Shown here piece after piece: positions 24,623 through 35,426 of a DNA stretch of 64,000 bases. The notes under the pieces are model-generated. The model was not told the DNA's origin. It saw only the letters and a list, made by a program, of their open reading frames with translations, and did no database searches. The position numbers and the translations under genes were made by a program. The stretch is from Adiantum capillus-veneris (lineage: Eukaryota > Streptophyta > Polypodiopsida > Polypodiales > Pteridaceae): the NCBI GenBank assembly GCA_014529385.2, contig CM043954.1, forward strand, positions 95,187,247 to 95,251,246. The letters are read 5' to 3'. Numbering within the stretch: the stretch's first letter is position 1; every line of letters starts with the position of its first letter.

Positions 24623-25420
24623 TTGGCTAACTTAGGACCGAATCCAAGTGCCGGTGATGAAATCCCATTGTACTATATCAAAGGCCTTTTCAATGTCTAC
24701 CTGCATCATGAGTACATCCTGCTGGGTATTTCTAGCATATTCCATTCCAATCAATACATGAGCCAAATTATCCAAGATTTGGCGAGACGAGGGATGAAGC
24801 CGTATTGAGCCGAATGGATACCCGCAATAAGAGGCTCCTTAATGTGATGTACAATCATTTTAGCCAAGATTTTGTATATAACCAGCATAAGAGTGATCGG
24901 CTACCAATGAGAGAATTGCTCACAAACTGTTTGTTTGGGCAACAATTTCAGCAAGCCCTCTTTCCACGATAATGGCAAATTTTGATTAAACCATGCAACA
25001 TTCATCATGAAGAGAAAAGGCTCTTTTAATGCCTCCCAAAAGGAGATAAAAGATTCCACAATGACCCCATCCCAAGTAGGGGACACCATCGAATAAGAGC
25101 AAGTAACACTGAGTGCAATTCATTTTCAGTAAAATCCATCTCCATTGCTAGAGCATCTTTATGCGAGAGAATTAAATGTTTGCTAGAGAATCTTGATGCG
25201 AGAGAATTAAATGCACCAAAGATAACAAAAGTTGGCGTGCATGAAGCATTCCAACAGAAGATGGAGGAGGAGGAGGAGCAACAAAGACATTCCTAATGTG
25301 GGAATCCATGGAATCAACAAGCTCACATTTTGAGGCTATCCAAGAGCCTAATCGGAGCATAACCCTCTTGATGGTTTGAGAAGTGGTGTATGAGTTAGCC
25401 AGGCTTTGGCTATTGTCAGT
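24623..25420 (-). pseudogene. LINE reverse transcriptase fragment
   Basis: Minus strand, in order: FTENELHSVLLAL (pre-RT), VIVESFISFWEALKEPF, WFNQNLPLSWKEGLLKLLPK, PITLMLVIYKILAKMI, GIHSAQYGFIP, then in a shifted frame RQILDNLAHVLIGMEYA and VDIEKAFDIVQWDF, the first catalytic-Asp block of LINE RT, and LGFGPKLAN at the truncation by the LTR. Several frameshifts. The 5' part of the same LINE is at 27.35-28.47 kb, beyond an inserted Copia. Confidence 0.8.
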
Positions 25421-25458
25421 TGATCGACTTGTGCTTGGTCTTGTCACAGGTTATCGCC

Positions 25459-26283
25459 ATGGATTTGGCATGTACATCATTGTCAGGATTTGTGCTTTTC
25501 CATACAAAGTTTGATGGTTCAAACTTTGAGCATTGGAAAGCAGGTATGCATGATGCATTGACTCAGTTGGGCCAAGTGTTGCCACTACATGGCATGGATG
25601 CTAGGCCAGAGTCTATGACTGATGATGAGTGGGAGGACTTGGATGAGCTTGCACGTTCGACGATCAGGTTACACCTTGGTGAGTTTGTCTATCGCATTGG
25701 TTTGGATGCATGTACAGCTAGAGAGTTATGGCAAAGATTGTGCAATGTTTTTGGCACAAATGAGTCTAGAGAGATGCCTACAGTCAAAGGACGATCTCGC
25801 AGACATAGAGATGTTGTGTGTTGGCATTGTGGTCATATAGGTCATGTAGATAGGCGTTGTTTTCAGCGGATGAGACATCGCAGGAGACATCACAAGAGGG
25901 ATGCTATCACTTTGGATGATGTGGGAGCAAATGTAGCCTCTGTGGCTACACATGATGGAGATGTTGACTTTGCTTCCATGTTTACTCTTGACTTTCTTAT
26001 GTCAGTTTTTGATGACACATTACCTTCGCATTGGATACTAGATGTGAGTGCTAGATTTCATGTCACGCCGAGTCGTGAGTGGTTTAGCACATATGCTAGT
26101 GGTATGCTTGGACGTGTGTGTCTAGCTGATGGTTCAATGCATGACATAGTTGGTGCAGGAGATGTCAGACTCTTGTTGCCAAGTGGTGCATCATACGTGT
26201 TGCGGGATGTACGCCATGTGCCAGGTTTGATGCAGAGCTTGATCTCTGTGAGTCAGTTACGAGAGACGGCGGATTCCAGGTAG
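25459..26283 (+). pseudogene. Copia gag-protease, deleted and mutated
   Basis: Starts MDLACTSLSGFVLFHTKFDG, with a Copia Gag helix (MTDDEWEDLDELARSTIRL). Gag is cut short after LWQRLCNVFGTNE and joins directly to the knuckle CWHCGHIGHVDRRC, so about 100 residues are missing. The protease reads WILDVSARFHVTPSREWF, where the catalytic DSGA is DVSA, so it cannot be active. Ends HVPGLMQSLISVSQL and a stop at 26281. Confidence 0.85.
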
Positions 26284-27060
26284 TGCTCGACGAACATAGT
26301 TTCATATTGCATTGTAGACAGCTAGTCATAGCAAGAGGTGCTAGTGTTGGCACGATTCATGCGATGCGAGTACGTCATGTACGAGATGGCGCAGTCTTCG
26401 TGAGTATGCAACCATGCAGAGAGATGAGGCATGACTCCTTTGCGGATAGGTTACATGATGCTCCAGTTTGTGAGCATGTTGAGCCAAATGTGCAGCAGGG
26501 CATGTCATTCATGGATACGATGACAGATATGGATGGCTTGAGTGCTGAGGATTTAGCCGTGATTCAGTCATTCATGGATATGCTTAGGCCAGAGGCTGAT
26601 GTGTGTGAGTTAGAGCTAAGAATTTCTCTTACCACACAGGGTTCATGACATACAGATTCTCTTGGTGCGCACGTGACATGCGATGGACACGAGGATGGAT
26701 TCCAGGGATCGGAGTTCGGGTGTCAGGGTGATTTCCATGAGTGGAGTTCTAAGCCAGATTTGACTAAGATGGTCAGATTGGCAAATATTGCTAGGATTGC
26801 ATCAGCATTCGGGAGTCTCATGTACGAGATACTCATCTCGAGACCCGAGATTTCATTTGTGGTAGGTGCATTTGCAGGGAGCAGTCAATTGTGCAATGAC
26901 TAACGTTGGGCTTGAGCATAGGGGCACTTTGCAGCGTATGGTGAGATACCTGTAGGATGTGTGCGGCTTTAGTGAGGAGTATGGTGTCAATCACTCTATA
27001 CTTCCCCTACAATTAGAGCTGGATGCACACAGATTGAGTGAGCCAATGGACGTTGGCTGA
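26284..27060 (+). pseudogene. Copia pol remnant, integrase and most of RT deleted
   Basis: After the protease stop a shifted frame continues post-protease sequence (VVLDEHSFILHCRQLVIARG, 26283-26648). From about 26750 the late RT/RNase H part appears: RIASAFGSLMYEILISRPEI and FVVGAFAGSSQLCND, then NVGLEHRGTLQRMVRYL. Integrase and the RT catalytic region are absent. Confidence 0.7.
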
Positions 27061-27343
27061 GCTCATACTTGTGATGGGCTTGTATAGGTTTTGTATGGTT
27101 TTCTTTTCTCTCTCGCGGCCACATTGGCATTTACGTCGGAGGTTGTTGGGGTGAAGCTCCATGTGGCTGGTTAGGCCAGGTGCCCGCCCACTATACTTAT
27201 TCATTATGTACATAATAGAATAAGGGGGCTCACATGTAGAGAGTGAGTTTTAGCCCTTGCAAACACACGGTCTCCTCTTCTCCTCTCTTCTCCATTGCTG
27301 CACACACTTACACGCGCTCTCGATCACTTGCGTACTTCAGACA
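27060..27343 (+). repeat. probable 3' LTR of the deleted Copia
   Basis: Noncoding, with a CT-rich U5-like stretch at 27268-27295 and a CA end (ttcagaca) exactly where LINE endonuclease sequence resumes. No 5' LTR is left to compare. Confidence 0.4.
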
Positions 27344-27344
27344 T

Positions 27345-27870
27345 GAGAAGTGAGCATTATACTAAAAAGTGTACCCATAAACATTCGGATGCAGAAGGCT
27401 TTACAAATCCAACATCTGTGTGCATGCAATAAAATCTGTCCAAGCCTGCAATTCCACACTCAACATGTGTGAGTGCCCTGTGGTGTTATCAGATAAATCG
27501 GGCACATTATTAAAATTACCACAAAGTGGAGCATTGTAGAGCCATGGATAAGAAGACATCGAATTCCATAAAACGGCTCGTTGCCCCAAGGTTGTATGCG
27601 CATAGACACCACCAAATTCATAAATCTAACGATTGATTATACATTGAACCACCATCCGATGACCCGCTGAATCATTATACACAAGAACTGGCTACAACTC
27701 ATGCCTAGCCATTATCGAAACACCTGAAAAGCCCGATAAACTAGTATATGCTATCCAATAGCCTGCAAAATACGAACATTGCCAACCAACAAATTCATGT
27801 TGATCCTGCTCTTGAAAAAAAACAATGTCTGCCTTACATGTATGTACATAATGTCAGGTTAATCTCCACT
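27345..27870 (-). pseudogene. LINE endonuclease fragment
   Basis: Minus strand APE-type endonuclease pieces: QDQHEFVGWQCSYFAGYWIA, GVSIMARHELQPVLVYND, then LCGNFNNVPDLSDNTTG matching the G-D-F-N block (D replaced by G-N), and ELQAWTDFIACTQMLDL. Broken by stops. Same LINE as 24623-25420. Confidence 0.75.
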
Positions 27871-27896
27871 TGTCAGGGTTACATAACCCACACATA

Positions 27897-28466
27897 TCAT
27901 ATGAAATGCATTACTGCAAGTTTAGGAAGAGCTAAAGGAGGAGGTTGCAAATTAGGACTAGGACATTTAGATTGCATGTCCCCACAATGAAAGCATGAAT
28001 TTGCAAATTTCCCCCATTTGATCTTGAAGGGGCATTTCCCAATGAGAGGGTCCCTTGAGTTCACCATAACACCTTCAGGGGTGGGAACATCCGTGTCCCA
28101 AAGCACACAAAACCGATTTGTATTGGCATCAAGTTTGGGAGGACATATCAATTTCCCCAAATGAGAATCAAGCATAGGAAGAAAGTGTCGCCGGGTGCAC
28201 GAAAAGTCAACTATTTCCACCCATATTGGGCACTTGTGATGGATGAGACTTTGGTAGTCTTTAGTAAGAGCCCATGGCAATACATGTGTCATCTGAGTAG
28301 CAAAAAACAATGGGGACAACTCAAGAAACATATTGTGGGCATCAATGTCTGTCAACAAGACTTCATATAATAATCTGGCGCCAAAGTAGACACCTTGAAC
28401 TGCTTGCCACATCTTGCGCAGTAGGCAGCTTACTCGGAAAGAACAAAATAACTGCATTGAGAGCAT
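27897..28466 (-). pseudogene. LINE ORF1-like protein (DUF4283 + CCHC)
   Basis: 189 codons open: TDIDAHNMFLELSPLFFATQ, ALTKDYQSLIHHKCPIWVEI (DUF4283-like core), DSHLGKLICPPKLDA, then a knuckle CFHCGDMQSKC in which the His is replaced (usual CX2CX4HX4C lost). Lies immediately upstream of the endonuclease in LINE order. RNA-binding coat protein in intact relatives. Confidence 0.65.
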
Positions 28467-28469
28467 ACT

Positions 28470-29065
28470 ACACCACTGGGTTTATGAGAGCTTGAACTGG
28501 AATGAGCACTTCAATGGTGGGTTCTTGTCCCTCCTAGGCATTCTACACATCCTCAAAATCCTCCAATTAGCAAGTTCATATTTCACCCATTTTCGAGGAC
28601 TCAACAACCATTTGTTTCCACCGTTTGTAAGAGCTGATGATGGGCATGACGGAATTTGTCATACACTGAAGGGAGATTCTTTGTAAACTTAGGATGTCGA
28701 TTTTGTGATTATTTGGAATCAGACCTCCAACACATAGACACACCCTCTTCTCTATATACACACACTCCCTAATGAACACACATGAAATTCACACTCAGTT
28801 AGAAAACAAGCTCACACAAAACTGTACAGACCTCACACACGCACTTTTTGTAAACAAAATTTGAACCTCACACACGCGCATGCACACACAAACCCACTAT
28901 ACACATGGTGACAAAGAAAGTTTGCACAATAGAGCAGGTGCAAGAGGCTCAACTAAGAGGCTGAGGGCAGGAGATTTGTGCGACGGATAAAGGGCAGGAG
29001 ACTGGGGCGATAGCCTACGAGTAGGTGAGGACTCGCGCAGCGGCACCTAGTCAACAACAACTCCA

Positions 29066-29101
<36 letters not shown>

Positions 29102-29400
29102 ACCCCTTGAGACGAGATTTTTATGTCGTAAGAACAATCCCAAGAGACATCAAAGACGAGTGTTGAACTGAAGACCGGATACTCCCGAGGGAACTAGCAC
29201 AATACTCTCTCTCCTGTGCCCCCCTCGGCTGCGGGACATTGCACATATCTGAACATACCAATTTGTTCATACCAATGTTCCACTGTTGGCATACATTTGA
29301 ACATACCACTAACCACATTATCAATTCATTTTTTTTCGACTTAGAATTTCTTCAACTTCACTTAGGCTACCTGAACCTGCCGCGGGTTTGTAAAAGGCGT
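28470..29400. other. noncoding, (CA)n tract
   Basis: No gene seen. CA array 29064-29102; many CACACA clusters from 28740. Confidence 0.6.
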
Positions 29401-29481
29401 ACGCATGAATGACTGCACAGGCATAGCTATTAAACCTTATCTGCACTGTCTGTATATCGTCCATTGCAAGCGGAAGCTCCC

Positions 29482-29523
29482 ATGGCGAGCTCTTGTCTGC
29501 GCCAGGTACGCAACCTTGCTCTA

Positions 29524-29565
<42 letters not shown>

Positions 29566-29905
29566 GTTTCTGCTGACTCAGGTAGCAGCTTCCCCCGCGG
29601 GATTCAAGACCCTAGTGCTCTCGTCTACCTCAAGTAAGCCGTGCAGAGGGGCGGCTCATGTGAAGGTCCAGCTGGCTTGTAGTTTTAGGGGCTCGGCTCT
29701 TAGACTGGCCGTCAATGCCAGTCAAAAATCAAATAAGCACACCAGGGCTATTGTCGCTGCAGAAGCTGTTGCAGAAACAGCAGAAGTGGAGGCGGAGGTT
29801 GTGGTTTCTGCAGACGAGGCACCTATCGTTGAAGTAGAGCAGCCTGAGGCTCCTCTACGCACTGGCAAGAGCAGGAAAACTAAGGGCCTCAAGAACATTA
29901 TGGAG
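29482..29905 (+). CDS. putative 5' exons of a plastid-targeted protein
   Basis: Candidate host gene. Exon 1 (29482-29505) encodes MASSCLRQ and ends CAG|gtacgc. A short intron (29506-29581) holding the (GA)n array ends tgctgactcag. Exon 2 (29582-29905) continues in phase: VAASPAGFKTLVLSSTSSKP, Ser/Ala/Arg-rich with almost no acid for ~65 residues, typical of a chloroplast transit peptide. Then come a very acidic Ala/Glu/Val stretch and a basic block RTGKSRKTKGLKNIME, ending in a strong donor GAG|gtgagt. Downstream exons are not recognised in the window. Without the intron, exon 2 is still open from 29405. Product not identified; splicing is inferred. Confidence 0.5.
29528..29561 (+). repeat. 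(GA)n inside putative intron 1
   Basis: About 17 GA units, leaving the flanking splice-like signals intact. Confidence 0.9.
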
Positions 29906-30590
29906 GTGAGTTTTAGTTATCCTCTGCTGCTTTGAAAGTGGTGAAGATTGCTAACAAGATGGATGTTTATCAACATCAAAGAGTTCTACTTAAGTTGTGT
30001 CCAAGACCCTTTCTGCTTTTGTCTTTTCTGTCTTGTAACGTTGAGCAAGTCTCCTACTTGCTAAGTAGGTTTCTAGTTGTAAAGTCCTAGTTTTAGAGAT
30101 TATCTAGGACACGATGCAGGTTTGGCATGGTGAGGAATCTTGTCTGGGGCCGCATTTGAGCTTCTAGGGCAGACACTAGACTTTGTACATCCTTATTTTT
30201 CAGGACATGTATACCGCACTTCAGGAAGCAAGCAATGTTTGACTATGCAAAGCCTTCTATCTTGACAATTTTTTTGAAGTTCTATGAATCTTTATGCTCC
30301 TGTTTTCCTATTACTTCAGGTGTATGTTAGCAACTCAGATCACCAATCGTTTGGCACCAGTCGGTCCCATTTTCTGCCAGGGACAGGTGTTAGGGAGTGA
30401 GGGTTGTTCTGTGGCTGTGCCGGCTAGTGTGAGGCAATTTTCTCATGTCGGGATACTTTAGCCATGTTCAGCCGAGGGTTTTGGCTTGGTTCCATGGCCA
30501 TGTTGTCTTCTCCAGGCCCAATACTTTTTCCCCCTACCGCTTGAGTGTGCCAGATGACCCATTGCCCCCTTTTTATTGAGGTCGTGAGGC
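29906..30590. other. intron-like noncoding sequence
   Basis: T-rich, no domain. Begins with gtgagt donor; includes several T-rich tracts followed by cag (e.g. cctattacttcag at about 30319) that could be acceptors, but no clear next exon. Confidence 0.35.
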
Positions 30591-30624
30591 TTGACAGCTG
30601 GGTCAGGCAGCTTGATGTTGGGCC

Positions 30625-30631
30625 TATATAG
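30625..30631 (+). promoter_or_regulatory. TATA box of an LTR-like unit
   Basis: CTATATAGAGG; about 110 bp downstream the AGCGTTTTT motifs begin, as in the LTRs of family C. Confidence 0.4.
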
Positions 30632-30718
30632 AGGCCCAGTGGGCCCTCTTCTCAGATATGCGTTCAGCCCAGTAGGGCAGCCCTTTGGCCAGAGTTTTGG
30701 CAGTGAGAGGGGGGTGCA

Positions 30719-30921
30719 GATCTTTGATTTGCAACATCCTCCCTTAGCGTTTTTCCCTGGAAGCCCTCAGCGTTTTTGGTGGGCAGCCATGGCGAGGTTG
30801 GTTGACAGTGTAGGCAACGCGGTCAGATCTATGATTTGCACATCCTCCCTTAGCGTATTTCCCTGGCAGCCCTCAGTGTTTTTGGTGGGCAGCCATGGCG
30901 AGGTTGGTTGGCAGTGGCAGG
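30719..30921 (+). repeat. two tandem ~110 bp units with AGCGTTTT motifs
   Basis: Each unit reads atctttgatttgca, cctcccttagcgt, ccctcag(c/t)gtttttggtgg, gcagccatggcgaggttggt. Copies differ by a few substitutions. Confidence 0.85.
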
Positions 30922-30994
30922 TAACGCATGTAGGTGCTCCTTTCTTAGGGCAATGGGCAGTAGTGTCAAAGTTGACGATGCGGAAGCGTAGAGA

Positions 30995-30999
<5 letters not shown>

Positions 31000-31069
<70 letters not shown>
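31000..31069 (+). repeat. (GA)n microsatellite
   Basis: About 35 GA units. On the minus strand it is (TC)n, about 70 bp downstream of a minus-strand TATA (CTATATAAG, 31143-31135). Confidence 0.95.
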
Positions 31070-31071
<2 letters not shown>

Positions 31072-31134
31072 TCCTGAACCAATCAACCTTGGCAATGAAT
31101 AACTGAATGTGTATACAATGGAGGCAAGGAGTTG

Positions 31135-31143
31135 CTTATATAG
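31135..31143 (-). promoter_or_regulatory. minus-strand TATA box of an LTR-like unit
   Basis: CTATATAAG followed in the minus direction by a unique 60 bp and then (TC)n. Confidence 0.35.
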
Positions 31144-31785
31144 CAAGCCCAGTAAATTGCCCTATCCAAGACTTTGACTAAAAGTAAAATAAATACCACA
31201 AATAAGTAAAATAAATACCTAAAAGCCAAACTAAATAATGGGATCACATTGGGCAGTTCACTTGAGATGCCTAAACTTTAACACCCACTCTGCAGCTCAT
31301 AGTGGACATCAATAGTGAGACCAAGTTGATGAAGAAGCTACCATGAATATCCCAATAGTGGCCACCAACTGGATACACCTCGGTGTTGCCTTCCTCAACT
31401 TTGCACCTAAAAGCAATGCCATCTTGAGCATCGGTTGCCTTTGTAGAAACTTTGAACTGTAGACCATACTACGTCCAATAATCCCCATTCGTGAACTGTG
31501 AACACATCACGTCCAAAATATAAAACTCTAAGATAATGAACTGTTGGAACACATCTTGTACATAATCTGACCAACAACAATGAATTGGCGCGCCCATCCA
31601 TAGTGTTTTAGATGTCTGATTGGTTCCCTACCAGATGCATTGAACTCCGACCTACGGGTCCAAACACCAATAACTTGAACTCCACAAGGGTCCAAATTAA
31701 TTATAGGGAGCATGTGGTTGCCCCTCTCTGCCACTCACAAGCCTCTCTCTGGCTCAAGCTAGCGGTGACACCGATTTTCATGTGA

Positions 31786-32545
31786 CTAGCAAGCGGGAGT
31801 CCGTGCCAGTGTAGTCACCACCACACCAGCAGCCTCCTTGCTATCCTTCGCTGAGTCACTATCACTGCTTTCCTCGTGTTGCTTGCTGTTACCTTTGTCC
31901 TTTGTAGAATCTTTGTCTTTGCCTTTGGATTTGCAATCCTTGGCCAAATGACCTTGCTTTCCACAATTGTAATAACGGTACTTTGTCCTCTTTTTGGAAT
32001 CCGAAGCAGCAAGTGCTTCACCATGTGCTTCCACTGTCTTAGAAATCTGAATTTTGCCTTGAGTTACCAACACGGCTTCCTCCTCAATGAGAAAAGAGTT
32101 GAGATCATCAAATTCCAGCTTTTCCTTCGTGACTTGTAGCCATAGTGTCCTAGCCATTGTTTCATACTCTTGAGGCAAACAAGTGTCCAAGAAGGGTGAC
32201 CGCTCGCATCGTAGAATTGCGATCAAACATACCTACGAGCTTGGACCACATTTCGTTGACAGTCTTCAAGGTCTGAATAGTTGGAGAAAGATCCTTTGTA
32301 GGAGATTCCGCAATGGCCGACATTGCCTTCGCATTAGCCACATCCCAATCGACACACGATTTGAGAAATTCGTCATCTTGAAGGCGAGTGTATCTGTTGT
32401 GGGAATCCCGTGTGGGACGAGGCTACGAGCCGTCGACAACATCCCATAACCCTTTCCATGAGAGCCAGAGTCGCATAATCAAATTCCAATGAGTGTAGTT
32501 ATTCCCGTTCAATTTGTGGTTGGCGCTTGAGCAAGGCAGGGCCAT
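31786..32545 (-). pseudogene. Copia gag remnant
   Basis: Minus strand from Met 32545: MALPCSSANHKLNGNNYTHW (UBN2-type Gag start), RLWLSWKGLWDVVDGS, a stop, then in the same region VDWDVANAKAMSAIAE and TVNEMWSKLVGMFD. A frameshift near 32200 leads to QEYETMARTLWLQVTKEKL, and a knuckle YYNCGKQGHLAKDC whose first Cys is Tyr. A Lys/Asp/Ser tail ends at 31786. No protease or RT recognised downstream. Confidence 0.8.
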
Positions 32546-32823
32546 GGTGAAGGTGCAAGATCTGGAACTCCGAGAACCTTCTTGCACTCTAAAGTTGGCT
32601 GCACAAACCAAGCCGATGAAATCCCCACTCTCCTCGCCTCTGCCGAGCCGCTCTACACCCTCTGCTATCCCTCCAAAGTCCTATCTCCTTCGTCTTTCAA
32701 GCCTAGCTGCTCCGATGCCCCTCTCCTGGGCTTCGGGCCCTCAAAACAAGGAGCCAAAATCTCCAAGGTCGGGCCCTGCTTCTACCTTCTACACACGTCG
32801 TTGCCCCTTGCTTGTTGGCCAAT

Positions 32824-32839
32824 AGCGTTTTAAAACGCT
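32824..32839. repeat. perfect 16 bp palindrome
   Basis: AGCGTTTTAAAACGCT. Related near-palindromes at 32893-32906, 33596-33607, 33647-33660 and 33703-33718. Confidence 0.9.
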
Positions 32840-33718
32840 GCCAAAAAAAACACTAGGCACCTTTGGTTTGATGTCGACGCTCTTGGCCAATGGCGTTTCA
32901 AAACGCAAGGGAGCCTGGGAGGGTGGAGCTGCAGGCAGCGGTGTTCTAGACATAGTTACCTGGAACGCGAAACAGGAACGGCGACGGGATCCCCCGTGGA
33001 ACGGTGAGAGGTCCAAAACGGGAATGGCGCGGAACGAGAGGCATAAAAACACCCAAATAATGCAATTTTAAGCTCTGTGCGATTGAATAATACTAGTGTC
33101 CCTTTGACTCTAATATTCACAAAAAACTTGATTTGAAGACCATCTAACCTTACTATGGCCAACGTGTGTTGTATAGACTTGAGAGCTTGAGGGGGGAGGG
33201 ACGCGGAGAGGGAGAGCTTAAAAGTTGAGAGAGAGGGAGACTCGAGAGAGCTTGAGAGAGGGGGAGAGGGAGAGAGCCTTGTTGACTCTAGAGTCTAGAG
33301 TCTAGACTAACGAGGCTAGAGCTTGAGAGTCAAGACTCGAGACTCGAGAGGGTAGAGCTTGAGCTTTGACCCTTGAAAGCTTGTGTGCACTGTGAAGGTA
33401 AGGGGTGGGGGGAAGGGCATTTAATAAGGGGGAGCCTCACAAGATAAAGCTCATAAATCTGAATATCTGCCATTCCCATGCCGTTCCAGTACCAAATGCG
33501 TGTCTGGAACATCTGGCCGTTCCAAGCCATGAAAACCCTGAGAAACGCCGTTCCGGTGTTCCCAGTCCATAGAGGGGCGTTCCCCGGTAACTCTGGTTCT
33601 AGAACGCAGGGCCGCCAAGGGGGAGGTGGTCGCAGGGAGCTGCAGGGCGTTTTGAAACGCGCAAGGAGGGGGGGGGGGGGGGGGAGGGCGCTGTACCGGC
33701 GGGGCGTCTTAGAACGCC
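32824..33718. mobile_element. terminal-inverted-repeat element H, copy 1
   Basis: Ends are inverted copies of each other: AGTTACC-TGGAACG at 32954 against GGTAACT at 33592 read inversely (AGTTACCGGGGAACG). Outside these, GTTCTAGA and GCGTTT-CA/TG-AAACGC palindromes also occur on both sides. The ~600 bp core has no transposase and matches 61213-61827 in reverse orientation. Probably a non-autonomous DNA transposon or foldback; superfamily unknown, true ends uncertain. Confidence 0.6.
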
Positions 33719-34299
33719 CTGTCGTGCAGCTTCGCTTCCATGATGGAAAAAAGAGCAAAGAAATGCAAGCTAAGCTTCTTTGAAGCCTACACATTTATTG
33801 AGCAGTGATTAGGGCTTGTTAATAGGCCAAGTTGAATGATTTATGTATGCGAGATGTGGCTTTATAGGGCCAACAGATACCTTAATGATGCTAAAAAAGA
33901 GTATGCTTGACGTGAGTACAGATGGGAGTTTATGATCTAGAATTGTAGTGCTTGAAGTGCTCTATCGGCCTATCTTTATGGCTCGTCGATTGGAGCTACG
34001 ATGCAAAAGTTATGGCAGTTTGAAGTTTAAGTCAATTGCAGATCCGTACCGGATTGGGCAACTACAGCTGAGGGGACAAAAATGAAATGAATGCATGGGC
34101 TTGAAGTGCTCACTTTGTGGAGCGTGTTGGTCTTTTCAGATCAGTGATCCGAGTTCCGGTTGCCAAGATATTGGCCGTTAAAGATTTGTTAAAGATTCAC
34201 CTGGGACCTGTTCCGTACCAGTCTGGTCCGCTCGGTCGGTGTGCCATCTGGGAGCTCTGAGCTTCAGCCAGGGTTTTGAATGGAGTAGAATAAGTGCTC

Positions 34300-34660
34300 G
34301 AGGAGAATCTTGTCCAGAATGTCATCACTTACAGTGCATTGGTAGTTGAGTGTGCTCGATAGGCAAAAATGTTCTTAGGTCAACAATTATGGAAGCTCGG
34401 GGCTGCTAGGGAAAGATGTTGTGCTTAGCAAAGCCTTGCCCGATATGTATACCAAGTGTGGTGCCATTACGAAAGCACAAAAAGCTCTTGATGAGCTCTT
34501 TGTCCGAATGACATCTCATGGAGCGTATTGATTGTGGGATATGATAATGTTAGACAGGGGCTGCTTGAGAAAGATGCTGTGCTTGGCAATGCTTTGCCAA
34601 TATGCATGTCAAATGTGGTGCCTTTACAAAAAGGCTTGGCCGCCCAATGCCCAAGGGCAA
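34300..34660 (+). pseudogene. pentatricopeptide-repeat (PPR) gene remnant
   Basis: Pieces of the 35-residue PPR helix pair: QNVITYSALVVECAR, then in another frame DVVLSKALPDMYTKCGAITK and AQKALDELFVRM, then GLLEKDAVLGNALPICMSN. The A-L-x-D-M-Y-x-KCG-x-x-x-KA-x-x-x-x-D-E-L pattern is typical of plant PLS-class PPRs. Repeats are broken by stops and frameshifts and no flanking repeats are found, so this is a captured or decayed fragment. Confidence 0.7.
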
Positions 34661-35009
34661 CCTAGGCTAGGCCACCCAAAGGCTCATCTAATGGCCGCCC
34701 AAATTGGTTGTGGCCGTCCAAAGGGGTTTTAATAAGGGCGGAATGGGAAAGTAAAAGAAAAGGAGAGCGAAGGCATGGCGGGCAGGGGCAGCGCTGCGCA
34801 GGGAGAAGAGAGATTGCTTGGGCAGGCTTGGGGAGGCAGCTGTTGACGCCGAGCAAAAAACGAGAAGTCCTCACTAGGACATGGCGATTCTTTTTGGCAC
34901 CAATCTCGGCAGTTCTCGCGCTGGTCAACTCCGCCATGCCACGTCAGCAAGGTTTATTTCTTATGCTCCCTAGCAATGACGGCGCCGTCGTTGCTAAGGG
35001 AGGGTAGGT

Positions 35010-35368
35010 ATTTATAGGGAAACTTACTACTTAGGCCATTGCATGGGAGAGGAAGAAAAACATAATGAACGAGCGAAGGGGTTACGAGAAGGAACGGAAG
35101 GGCATCAAGAAAGGGGGAGAAAGGCAAGAAGGGTTGGAAGCAAAGGCTCTCTCTCTCGCTCTCGTGTTGGAGAAGCAAAGCGAGGGCTCTCTCCCGCTCT
35201 CTCTTCCGTCCTCAGTGAGCAAGTAAGCAAGGGAGGAGGACTCAAGTGATGTAACAAGGCAAGGCAAGGAGGGTTGTATAAGCGAAGGAAGGTCTCTCTC
35301 TTTCGTGTTGGAGAAGCAAAGCAAAACTAAAGGACTTTCTCTCTCATTCTCGGATTTAGGCAAGCATG

Positions 35369-35425
<57 letters not shown>
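35010..35425 (+). repeat. LTR-like promoter segment with (TC)n
   Basis: TATTTATAGGG at 35009-35019, then a purine-rich transcribed part and (TC)n at 35368-35422. No second copy; assignment by analogy with other LTRs here. Confidence 0.3.

Positions 35426-35426
<1 letters not shown>

Noticed and set aside
30591-31106. 171-codon frame as a gene
   Set aside because: Covers a TATA box, two tandem noncoding units and a (GA)n; composition follows the repeats. Treated as LTR-like noncoding.
32582-32833. Plus-strand frames upstream of the Copia gag
   Set aside because: Pro/Ser-rich with no recognised motif, overlapping the gag leader; probably chance.
34708-35007. Arg/Gly-rich frame of 99 codons and its antisense
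   Set aside because: No domain, purine-rich low-complexity composition, no supporting start context.
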